Shown piece after piece: positions 47,001 to 58,800 of a stretch of 64,000 nucleotides of DNA. The DNA is taken from assembly GCF_026151205.1 (NCBI RefSeq), contig NC_087080.1:14209337-14273336 (forward strand). Direction: 5' to 3'. This DNA comes from Bolinopsis microptera. Lineage: Eukaryota; Ctenophora; Tentaculata; Lobata; Bolinopsidae. The notes beneath the pieces are model-generated. The model saw nothing but the letters and a program-made list of their open reading frames with translations, was not told where the DNA came from and ran no database searches. The translations under genes were made by a program, and so were the position numbers. The first letter of the stretch is position 1; every line of letters starts with the position of its first letter.

Positions 47001-50000
47001 ATCATGAATAAAGTGACTCGACTTCAATTCAATGAGGAATCACGATCCAGGATTCACCTTCTTTTCTTTTCATTCTATATCAATTAGCTATACTTATAGT
47101 ATTGAAAGTTGCTACATTGTCAACTTGCCATCTGATAATGTGTATTCCTTATTTTTTAAATTAATCTTTCCGGTGTTTTTGATGTTACGTCATGAAAAAC
47201 GTTTGACCCTAACCATGGTTATGGGCATTTCGATCATATCTCATTGTTGGTGTACACAGCAGTACCAAGTGCACAAATCTGATAGAACGAATAACGGCCG
47301 ATCGCGATGGTGCGATAAAGTGCGGTATTAAGCCATAATGCAAATCCACATATACCGCCTCTGTAAAAAACACTATACGAGACAAAGTGTGGAGAAGTAG
47401 AAGAGTAACTTTCATAAGGTATTGGTCACAAGGTGAACGGCTAACTACGCCCCTGTTGTAACTAGCTTACCACATTACACTAAAGCAATAGAAATAACTA
47501 TACAGTACCTATCCGTGTATAACTGGGTTTTTAACTACATCTGATCTGAACTGACTGTCGTAAGAGGTTGTTGTATAGCTGCAACTATTCGTATTATTGA
47601 AGTCTTAGCTGGAATTAGGTGGTCAACACCGGGCTCGTAATGTAAGATAATGATGTTTCTTCGAGAAATATTGTGCGAAACAAACGATTTATTTCAAACC
47701 ATCTAAATATAAAGATATAAAACTTATTAGATGTTACAATTGAGTGCTTCATAAGTCTAAGGTCAAAACATCGCTGTAACTAAGGCCAGTATTGTCTTTG
47801 TCATATTATACTAGGTCATGGGTACAGATCAAATATATTGCTTAGGAATAAAATTGTACAGTATTTACTGTTGTCTGTAGTCTACTCTTTCGTCTCTTAG
47901 GGTGCGTCCTTCACATATTTTCATGGAAAATGAATGGAAAACTAATTCAATGACAGCTGCAGATCTTCACCTAGCATTAGCAATAGGCAGCATTATTTAT
48001 GCTAAAGCGCCAATTACCATTTCTTGCAGTTGCACCGCCCTTGTGATCACAGTTTGTATGAAGATTGAAGTACATAACGTGCTCTTGCTCATATGTGACA
48101 TTATCGATAGATTAATTTGGCAGTAAACATATGGATAATAGATGGCACTTTTCAAATATCTTTTCGATCCACCTATTGACCAAGATTTAATGATTTTTAC
48201 TTCTCTGGCAGTTCTGTTGTTGAACATAATCCGTATAAATTGCCAAATGGTGAGATCACCCAATCCTATAGAATTAGAACAACATAAAAGGAGATGAAGT
48301 GAGAATTATTTTTAAATAAGGAACACTGGCCCATTTGGTCACCTTTATGTGCTAGTTCAAAGCTGGAATTGGAGTAGCTCCGATATATTATTTCACTCAC
48401 CCAAAAACTATCACGTGATTTGGGTTCCACAGCTTTGTAGTCGATCGAAACGATCTTACCTAAATCCCAACTCCAACCCTAACCCTATCCATAACCCCGA
48501 AGCTAAACACAACCCTAACCACAACCCTTATGACCTTAACCCAAGTAAAGCCTTAAATTTGGATTTAGGATTGGTATGTTTATGGTCCTCTATGAATCTT
48601 CATTTCTGAAGTGTAAGAGAAGTGTATGAGATTTGTTGCTAGTGATAAACTTTAGGTACCCTAGTGTGTGTCACTGTCTCTGCAGGGGAGCGACTTCTTT
48701 GTTGGGATCAACGCCGGCTGTTGATTTTAATTTAAAACTCTGCTGTGTCTTTGATCTGGCCCATAGTGCTTCTTAGTGTACAAAGGGCTTGCATCTTGAT
48801 TTCGTATGTACTAGATGAAAGGAATTCGGTCGGAAGAATTTGAATAATAATGGTTCATTACAGCCTATCTAGTATAGGGCTCACTGTGTTCACTGTTCAT
48901 GCTCAAGTATTTTGAACAATCGGCGGAGCGCACCCAAGCAAATAACTTAATCTGATTAACAATAGCTAAGTGAGATAGCTTCTGGACTTATTCCGGATTG
49001 CATAACTTAATAACTTAATAACTTAATAACTTATGCATTATTAATATTAGTGTCCCCGTATAATATAACTCTTAAAGTTAAATGTTACTTTCATGTCCGC
49101 AGAATCATAACTAATTCTCTAAATCCCGCCAGACTCCATCGATCTTTCTACATCTTTCTTAAGATTATTCATAACATTAAATCTTAATTGCAATAACCAA
49201 GGCAAAAACTCTTATGTAAATTGGAACCAGCGAGCCCTCCTTACCTCAGCGAGTCCTCCTCTCCAAATTATCAGCACTCGGCGACTCTAAGTATTCTGGT
49301 TGTTGCGCTCCCTCGCCCAGAGATTTGGGACAATTATCATGTCATAATGCCTTAACAGAGTTAACCACTGTTAGACTTACTGTGCAGTGTGCACTATAAA
49401 ACGAACATAGATTTATTAAGTTAACCGTTTTAAGTTTCACGCGTACCCATCTAGCGGCACGTTCCAATATGTTAGTTAACATTTTCCTCCTAAACACTAA
49501 ACAGTTTAGGAGGAAAATGTTAACTAAACTGGCCCGTTTCAATAAGATTTAGTTTAATTAACATTTTCCACTTACCTAGCGTGTTTAGTTAACAGTTTCC
49601 ACCTCTTGGCTCATAAACACCCACGTAACAGTAAACTTTTCCAACCTAATATCAATCAGAAGATTAAAATTGTTGTGACACTCTCCTATTTGTGCTGGTG
49701 GCAGCACACACAAACCTGTGCAATTTGCAAAAATACGGCATTTAATCGTTATTTTTAATCTGAAACGATCTGCAAGGGCCAACTGCCAAGATCTGACATT
49801 CAATAGACCATTGATTCCTGATTAACCTCACCACTACCTCGATTCGTTCGGCTCCCTGGATGTCCGCTGTAAGATTTAGATAGAATTAGAAACGCACAGG
49901 AAAACTGTCCGAAAATTCAGCTAATCGACATATTACAAAACGCATTTGAGGCCAAGTAAAACCGCTAATACATGTCCAGTGTCCACGATCCACATGTTTC

Positions 50001-51151
50001 CTGTAACACATTATAATACCAGTCTTTCATACTTCTAATACACATTACACGATTTCTGGCCACGTAAACGGAAATTAATACCTTCCTCTCTGTCTTTCTC
50101 GCTATAAAGACAGTCGAAACGTGACTTGACACAGTTAAGGCAATCCTTGCTGTTCATTTGATCGCTTATTAAGCTTTAGTTATCAGTTAATTAACGAATA
50201 CAGCAAGATTATCCTTAATTAGCTATAGCGATCAACCTCGAGGAACTATCAGATGTTTTGATACTCAGTCTCTATTTTTCTCTGCTTAGTTTAGAAACTA
50301 GAAATTGACCGTGATGGAGATGAACAGTGTTGGAAGTGCACAGCCAACCCTCCGCACTCTGGTTTCATACTCTGGCAGGTACTAAACTTGGGATGCCCTT
50401 TTAGTTTAATGGAAGGGGGCGACCATTTTAAAATATGGTCGCTCCTACAATTACACTTTGATCCATTATTCGTCGGATCATTTTTATGGAAATGTAATGA
50501 GTTAGCATGAGTTTTCGTTTGGGATTTTAAAGTAATTAAACATTAGCGCGGCAAATTATCGTTAAAACGCGTGCTAATAACCACACCCCATAGTCCACGA
50601 CCATCACTTGAACATGGTGTTATAAAGTACACAAACCTATGAGTGCAACCAATTGTCCGTGGCCAGATTTGTCTCTTTTGAGCAGCTAGCTCTAGGTATG
50701 TTACCCCAGTCCTGGGTAAAATAGATCATGTGCCCTCTCCCCCCCCTTCGTGTGCCCTCTCCTCCCTCCGCGTGTCACTCTTTATTGTGCACAGCTGATT
50801 CTGGTCTCTGGAGCAGCTAATGACCAATAAACGAGAAAGTCGATTATTCTTTTCTTGAGCTCTGTACCGATTTTGTTATAAGAATTTGTAAGTGATGGCG
50901 AAGCGAAGCAGCTATCGCTCGAAAAGGAATGTTGAGAGGTGCGTGTGTAATCTATCACGTGTAAAATCATTCTACATTCAGAACGTTAAGATTCTTTATA
51001 AAGAATATAAATATACTAGTGGTTGAAACTTAAAATACAGTAGAATCGACGTATTTTTGGCCAAAATGGTTTCCCGACGAAATAAATGTTTCGATAACGT
51101 GAAATGCCCGTAGAAATAAATTGGTCAATCTTCTCCTTAGAGTTACAATTT
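44032..51151. other. No gene recognised
   Basis: AT-rich. Visible features are a C-tract at about 45325-45340, a 35-bp duplication at about 46505-46585, CCTAACC-like stretches at about 48465-48560, and a strong hairpin at 49472-49527. Several open stretches of 60-100 codons show no recognisable similarity, no convincing start and no splice signals. Confidence 0.5.
49472..49527. repeat. Perfect hairpin, 24-bp stem and 8-nt loop
   Basis: Left arm 49472-49495 (TTAGTTAACATTTTCCTCCT plus AAAC) is the exact inverse of 49504-49527. The loop is ACTAAACA. Looser relatives of the arm (GTTTAGTTAACAGTTTCC) follow within 80 bp, which suggests a decayed small inverted-repeat element. Confidence 0.9.
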
Positions 51152-51566
51152 TGGGATATCAGTGATGCACGCCGGTTCATTTTTCGCCAACCGGCGGCGG
51201 CGTGCCCAAAATGGCCCGGCGTGGCGGCGTTCGGCGGCGTGGAACATAATTTTGTCAAAATTTAGGTTTGAATTTCCAGGCCCACAAAAATTGTGGCGTA
51301 CGTGTGTGCATGAAATAATGATGTAATAAGTGTGGTTTTTACAATTATATTTGGTGGTTTTTACAATTATATTTAAGAAAAATCAAATTCTTAACATTGT
51401 CGTTGGACAATTTGGATCTCCTAAAGTTCAAAATCAACCCCGACTGGCTTCATACTCTTTCTATTTCCTTTCACGCCACGCCGACTTGAGAGTTATCGGC
51501 GTGGCGGCGTGTGAAAATGTGCCGGCGCGGCGGCGTCCGGCGGCGGCGTGCATCACTGTGGGATAT
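51152..51566. mobile_element. hAT-type MITE, 399 bp, GC-rich ends
   Basis: The element is 51160-51558, flanked by the 8-bp duplication TGGGATAT (51152-51159 and 51559-51566). Inverted ends are CAGTGATGCACGCCG and its exact inverse. CAGTG-type ends with 8-bp duplications are characteristic of hAT elements. Both ends are unusually GC-rich (runs of GGCGGCG) in AT-rich surroundings. There is no coding sequence. Confidence 0.93.
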
Positions 51567-52484
51567 TATTTCCTTCAATTTAAGGCGATGGCTCTGCTGG
51601 AAGGCAATGACTTGGCTGTAGGGCTATCCGTCAGAATAACATACAAAACAAGTTAAAATTAATCACGTGCCATTGGGCGTAGAGTGATTAACCATCATTC
51701 TCTACCATAATATGTCTACTATCCAGGCAATGTCTTGAAACGCAACATGTTCTTTTCTAATTTTATTTGTTGCATAATTTGACTTGACTAGGCACAATAA
51801 AGTGATTACTAATTACTGTTTTCCTATTCCAACAACAAGTTAGTTTCTCAGTTCGTCAGGTATTTTTTCAGTTCAATATGTGATCGCAAAATAGGGACGG
51901 CATTCGACACAATCACTGATTTATCAACACTCTACATTTCAAGAACCAATCCGTGGACCAAGATTTCATTACCAAACATCTTCATAATCAAAATAAATCG
52001 CGATTGCGACAATTCATTAAACACGTTGGATCATTATAAATTTATATTAACATTATCTTGAGGTTTTGATTGGAGTATGGAGAGATAGATCATTTTGATA
52101 TTAAATTATCAAGTATAATAACGTTTCGGACGACCGGCATGATAAATATTAATCGATAAGCAATAAGCATGTTATACTTATAGCTCGGCTGTTTTGCTAT
52201 TTCGTTTCAGATGCACACCTTAATAATCCAAAATAAAATTCCAAGCTCTTTAAAATTAAAGCAACTTTTTTCTGAAACGTTTTGCTACACGGGCCATTAA
52301 GTTTATAATTCGTGGATTTTGTTCCAATTTTCGCTACTTCACTCTAAGGCTCAAGCATTTCACAATACATAGTACGTATTATATTAGCTAGCAGGAACCC
52401 GTCTAACTCGAGTTTTATTAATTGTGCGTGCTTTATTAATTGAACTCGAAGCGAACGAAAGTTCAAGTAAGGAGAAACTTCAAC
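51567..52484. other. No gene recognised
   Basis: AT-rich sequence upstream of the first KLHL exon seen. No promoter element can be supported. Confidence 0.45.
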
Positions 52485-52664
52485 TTCGAGTAAAGTGAAA
52501 CTCCGAGTAAAGTGAAACTCCGAGTAAAGTGAAACTCCGAGTAAAGTGAAACTCCGAGTAAAGTGAAACTCCGAGTAAAGTATGAAACTCCGAGTAAAGT
52601 GAAACTCCGAGTAAAGCATGAAACTCCGAGTAAAGCATGAAACTCCGAGTAAAGCATGAAACTA
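52485..52664. repeat. 17-bp tandem repeat next to the first KLHL exon seen
   Basis: About eleven copies of CGAGTAAAGTGAAACTC occur. The last few are two bases longer (GTAAAGCATGAAACTC). The array ends about 28 bp before the exon acceptor. Confidence 0.93.
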
Positions 52665-52692
52665 ACAATATTTTCACACCAAATCACCGCAG

Positions 52693-52878
52693 TACGACCA
52701 GTGTGACGGAGATAAAACACGACATGTACGCCGAGCACCTCCTCAACAATCTCCACGGAGACAGGTCCATGGAGACCTGTGACGTCATCATTAAGACCAA
52801 GGAGAACACGAGTATATTCGCTCACTCCGCAATACTCCGTCCTACCAACATTTACTTTAGGAAAAACCTCGACTTTAG
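52693..52878 (+). CDS. KLHL: KLHL exon 1 seen (BTB, N-terminal part)
   Basis: The exon has possible acceptor ATCACCGCAG at 52683-52692 and donor TTTAG|GTCAGT. It encodes MYAEHLLNNLHGDRSMETCD, then VIIKTKENTSIFAHSAILRP and TNIYFRKNLDF. CDV/F.AH..L is the BTB signature. If the ATG at 52724 is the start, the protein begins only a few residues before the domain, as in some family members. The upstream polypyrimidine tract is weak, so both a true first exon and an internal exon are possible. Confidence 0.87.
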
Positions 52879-55800
52879 GTCAGTGGAACTGTTTGATCTT
52901 CTAGATTTTTATCTGTTTTAAGACTGAGACAAATAGGCCTCTTTCTTGTGCTTAAAAACAAAAACTTCCTCCATAATTTAATGTGTTATATGAGAAAACA
53001 ATCTTGGGCCCATTTGCCAGTTGTATTCTATACATTGCTATTATATTCCTAATTGCCATTAGGAACATTGATAAACTTTCTCATTTTCGATTTGCGACAA
53101 ATGACCTCTGAATCACTTAACATATTGAGCTTGCAGACACCTTTGACCGCCATAGTACATACTACAGACAATTACAAGCACACAATAAACCATCTGCATT
53201 TTTCATTATGCTATAATATGTAGGATCGACGTATAATTACAGATGGTAATTACAAAATGATAATTACAAAATGATAGTTACAAAATGGTAATTACTGAAT
53301 ATAACAGTGCTGCTTATAAAGTTCTTCTACAATCATGCTACTAAGCAAGTTGGAAATCGATTACGACATTTGTATTGCATATATTACATTCATTGCTATC
53401 ATTACCATTACAGTTAGTCAACAGATTGGACAAGTGCTCATTGTGCTCTTTGATACCTGAGAAAATGTGGCAACTTAGCCGACCTGTGTTTAATATTCAT
53501 TATTAATATGCATATTTAGTCTCAAAATCGTTTCGCAAGTACTATTAGGAGGTCTTAAACCAATAATTCAATATCAATTTAACCATGTCACATAATCCAG
53601 CTGAACAACTGAACTACAACTTAAGTCTTAACTTAATCTTCCCCCCAGATTGTGCAAAGCTGGTCGGTACACTATTGACCTATCTCACCTCTCAGCTACT
53701 GCACTTCAGGACATCATTGACTATCTGTACACTGGTAAGTAGACTACTCTAGACTAGACACCTAGATAAGAGGGTATTCTTCTTCATGGGTATTTTAGTT
53801 GCAGACTGAAGAAAACTCAAATGTGCACCATCTTTGATCCTCCCACATTTCATCTCAAGAAGTTTCACCCCCAAATAGTCGCCGGAAACGTAACTTTGTA
53901 ACTCAAGTTCTATAACCCTACTACCATGACAGTGACCCTGGTATAGCACCCTGGTATAGCATATAGCACCCTGGTATAGCACCTTGGTACAGATATATAG
54001 CACCTGCAAGTCGCACATCTCAAATCATTTTATGCTACAGAGTTTCATATTAACAAGAAGCGATGTAACAAAGCCAATATATTGTATGTGGCCATGGGGT
54101 GGCAAGCCCTCATTCATCGCAGCCCGCTAGTTTAACTGCCTCTCAATATCATGGGTTTAGGAACAAAAGCAGGCCCAATTAAGCTCGTCAGCAGCTCAGG
54201 TTGTTCATTGGCCATTGTATTCTCCGATACTGCATCTTTAACATGTAACTGCTGAAACATGCTCACAGCTTTATAACCGTACCCCCAACAAGCACTCCGG
54301 CGCAAGGCCCAATATGCACAAGCTCAATATGTTGATTAATTTAATCTGAACCACGCTGGAGAACACGTGGTTTATCTGACCAATCGTAAAATCAATCCCA
54401 TTTTTAGTGCACCTGTTGTTCCTGTGTTCTGGTTCGGTTTGAACACCCCTTGTAACTAAGAATTAATCATCAAGCTTTCGTATCGGTAAAACGCTCTGCT
54501 TGATCATATTAGTAGCTCTTAACATGTTTTTCTGTCGAATGGGGGCTTCACACTCAGGACAATATAAAGTTTGTGTGACATTTCGCAGAGTATCGAAAAT
54601 ATCGAAAACATTTTCGTCCTTTCTAACTTAAGATCTAATTTTGTTGTCGAAAACGGTAACATTTTGCAAACTTTATGTCATTTAAATTGTGTCTTTTGAT
54701 GTTGGTTGCGAAACATGGCCCACAGTAATTATCCCCCATCTCTACCCCGCGGGCAATTCATCAGACTCTTATCACGATATGTTGCATGTTCATCAGACTC
54801 TCAGCACGATATGTTGCATGTTCATCAGGCTCTCAGCACGATATGTTGCATGTTCATTGCCGGCTTTTCGTAACATTCAATATGGTTAAGGGGTTAAGTA
54901 AATGCGTGGATTGTTTTTATTGTGACGGTTCACTAGTCCCGATAATATCTTCCTTCGAGTAGTTATCTTAATCGTTACGCGAACAACTACCTAAAGATGT
55001 CACACTTCACAGGCTGGCACATCTTACGGCTTCCACAGTTGATAAACCTAATGTACAGCTGTATAGATTTAATTTATGCTTTTCTATTTAAACTTTTAGG
55101 AGAATAACCAAACGCAATTTTAAATTATACATTAACTCTATTCTAGGACAGTTCAACATTGTGAACAAGAAGTTTCTGTCCATGGTACTTACTCTCAAGG
55201 AGCTGGAAATGGAAGAAATCATAGACCAGGTAGGGAATTACAATATCCTCATTATAATATCCACATTAGTTTTATGATTCTTTGTTCCCTTTATTTAAAT
55301 TCTCAATCTTTCCACTTTCAATCTTTCTCGAATGTTCCGGAATATTCTCGATGATCTGCCATCAAGACGGTAGCGTTCTAATCGCACTCGGAAATTGATG
55401 AATTATAAACATGTTGAATGTGGTGGATCTATCTAACAACGCATGATTAAGTCTGTACGTTATGGCCTCTCCTACCCACTTTTTCCCGGCTTATGGCCTG
55501 ATCAAGCATGTAGGTTAAATGTCGTACTCCCGGCTTATGGCCTGATCAAGCATGTAGGTTAAATGTCGTAGTCCCGGTTTATGACCTGATCAAGCATGTA
55601 GGTTAAATGTCGTACTCCCGGTTTATGACCTGATCAAGCATGTAGGTTAAATATCGTACTCCCGGTCGTATTCACCAACCGTAATGGGTGTCACTTTTCT
55701 CCCAGTTCCTGAGTAACTAACTATGTAAAGGATGGGCCATATTATACACAAAGACCAGAGTAGCAGGAATTCAGGAATTGGAGGTGTGACAAACAGGTGC

Positions 55801-58800
55801 CAACTTTAGCACATGTGCTAACTTTAGCACACTTGTAATGGAGCTCGAGATTACGTTATTTCTGGCCCAACCAGTAGATTAGATTTGATATCTACGTATT
55901 TAGACAGATTGGTAGAGGATGTTTAAATATATTGTTCAGCAATAGCAGCAAATCTGGGGAAACTTTGAAATACACCAATTTGAAGCATTTAACCCCCCCT
56001 TAAAAATCAAAGATTATGAATTTTAGTAATCTGATTATTTACATAGGTCCAAAAATGTCATAGCTTCATGATAGTGCAACGAAAAAAATCTCAGAACATT
56101 TTGGTGCTGAGTTAGGTGGTTAAGTAGTCGAAAAATGACTGATTTGTTAGTGGACATTTTTTATACCTCTAACACCCAAACCCTTACTACAGTGAAGATA
56201 TAAGTACTACAGTTAATATTGATGGTCATTATTGAACAAAAATGGTTCATTGACACATAGTTGAAGAAGGAAATTAAAAAAATTAATAAATGTGGTCTGT
56301 GGAGTGGTTTATTTGTTTATGTTATAGTGTACGCGTGCGCGCGCTAGCGCGTACTTAACCATCTGTAGGCCAACATATTTAGTCTAGGCTTAAATTCTTT
56401 ATATATTATGTCACCAAGCTATGGTGCCCAATACTTTTAGTGAAGGTTTGATGTAGAACAGTTAACCACCAACTGTGGTATATCAAAAAAACCATGTTTG
56501 TACGCGTGCGCGCGCGCTAGCGCGTACTTAACCACCTGGTATGGCACAGCATTGAAATATCACCATAATTTCAAAAGCAGAGGTCACCATTCAGGTGCCC
56601 AAAACTTTTGACTATGGTCCCAATACCATAAAACCTTAGATGTGGCCTCAATGTGGTTAAAACATGTTTATTTTGGACTTTCGGTCAACAGAAGCCATCA
56701 CAAATTAACCATTATTCAGCAACCTCCGAACTTTTTGTGCCTTATTTTGTTTTGATATTTGATTATGAGAGATAGCTGGAGGATAATAAGTGATTTTAAA
56801 GATAATGCAACAAAATGTGTGGCCGTATGGTGGTTAAAACGACCAAAAACACTGATTTTGGTCAATTTTAGACCTTTATTAACCATGATGGACGCAACAT
56901 AGGACTCAGCAATGTTTCTGGTCATATAAATGAGCAGGTAGTTATATCTAGATAATGTAGCATGGCCAGCTATAGCTTTACAAAGCTAATATGTGCTCTA
57001 AAAATGGTTAATTAGTGCAAATATAGGGTATTTTCGAGACATTTTAACCACCATAGCTGCACATTGATCATAATGCATGAACTTGGGGTCAATTATGCAT
57101 TTGCAAACAATTATACACTCATTTGGATAGCAAACCATTATCTGAAGTTCATATTGTGGTTAATTTTCACTTTAATAGATGCCTTGTTCAACAGCCTAGC
57201 AAGTAATATAGCCCTTTTAACCACTTTTATGACAACGTTTCTTGATAAATTTTATCAAGACCCTTCAAATGTCCTTTGTTGACCATAAAATGTTGACTAA
57301 AATCATTAATAATGTTTTGATTGGTGGTTAACAATAAATTTTGACATTTTAACCATCTTTTTAGCACTTTTTACGAATATTAACCACCTCAAATCAACCA
57401 TACTATTAAATTGCACATTTGTGATAAAAAATTATCATCCATGCACAAATGAACAACCAACACTATACATCTATAATCAGAGCAATATTTATAGCTCACC
57501 GTTCATCTTCAATTTAACCACCATTAGGACCACAAAATGCCCCCAATGAGGTTTGAAAACTTTTGTGATAGTTGCACCATGATATGATCTCAATATAATG
57601 ACTACTCAGTTCATAATATCATATCTCAAAATGGTGGTTAACCCTAAAACTGGTATTTTAACCACCATAGTGGCCACATAGATGACCCATTAACCACAAT
57701 TATTCAACATGACCGTACTGCAGTGTTTTGTGCGCCAGAAAAACATCACTCCAACATTGAGATTAACCACAATGAGCTGCAACATAATGTTGAAGTCAAC
57801 ATACTCAAATTGTGTGAAAAAAGTCAATGTCCACCAAGTTTCCCCAGATTTGCTGCTATTGCTGTGTTAAGTTGCTGACGCAGATTGCAGAAATGAAATG
57901 AATATTATACAGAATTCAATATATTTAGTGCATTTCCTAAATCCATTAATTCATAATTAACTTAAAGCATTATTCTATCTCTGTATTTTTACGCCTCCAG
58001 TTTTAAAAACATTTCCGTTATTCATATTGACAATTTTAATAAGTTAGTGCTGATAATGATATAATGATTGATGGGTAGATACTATCAGACATTCCAGACT
58101 ACACTACTACAAGATCATTTAAAGGGAATACCCAAAGATGAGAACCGCTAGTATAGTATAGGTTCCTGAGGATAAGCGGTTATTATGTTAAAATGATGTC
58201 TATATATAGACATACTCTATATATATATAGAGTCATTAGTAGCTTCGCTTGATACTGACGCTAACACCGTTTTTGAGAGTATATTGTTTATTGAATGTGC
58301 GTATCAGTACTCACTTTAGGACATGTTGGGTGAGCTTATACTCTGTACAGATGTTGTTAACAGTGGGCATGGGTCATAACTTTGCCTTTTGTGCCAGATA
58401 TTCAACCTGATACTGCAGCCTTATTTTAACTTAACTTATTTTAAAGTTAATTGTTGTACTATCTGATGAAATGTTTAAGTTAAATCATTATTATCTCCGA
58501 AATAACAGAATATTCTGGACCTTTTAAAACTTCACCAACATCAATTTCGTGCTACCTGGATATAAGCTCACGAACACAAATGTGTTAGCAACATGAAAAT
58601 TGGAGACTGTCATGATCAAATACACACACCACGTGATATCCTCCGTGATCATCCTGCAGATATCACACCATATTACTCCAACAACGTGACACACACCATA
58701 TTATGTAACAGAAACTTTATGATTTCTTTTTCTCAACGTCAACACGTTGACTGTAACTCCCCAAACGGGTGGTATACTTCAACCTGGTCTATGTTTCATT

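Noticed and set aside
47032-48126. Open frames of 99 and 74 codons, one hydrophobic
   Set aside because: No recognisable motif, poor initiation context and no splice signals; expected by chance in this much sequence.
52344-52825. Overlapping minus-strand frames with SEFHFTRSF repeats
   Set aside because: Translations of the 17-bp repeat next to the BTB exon.
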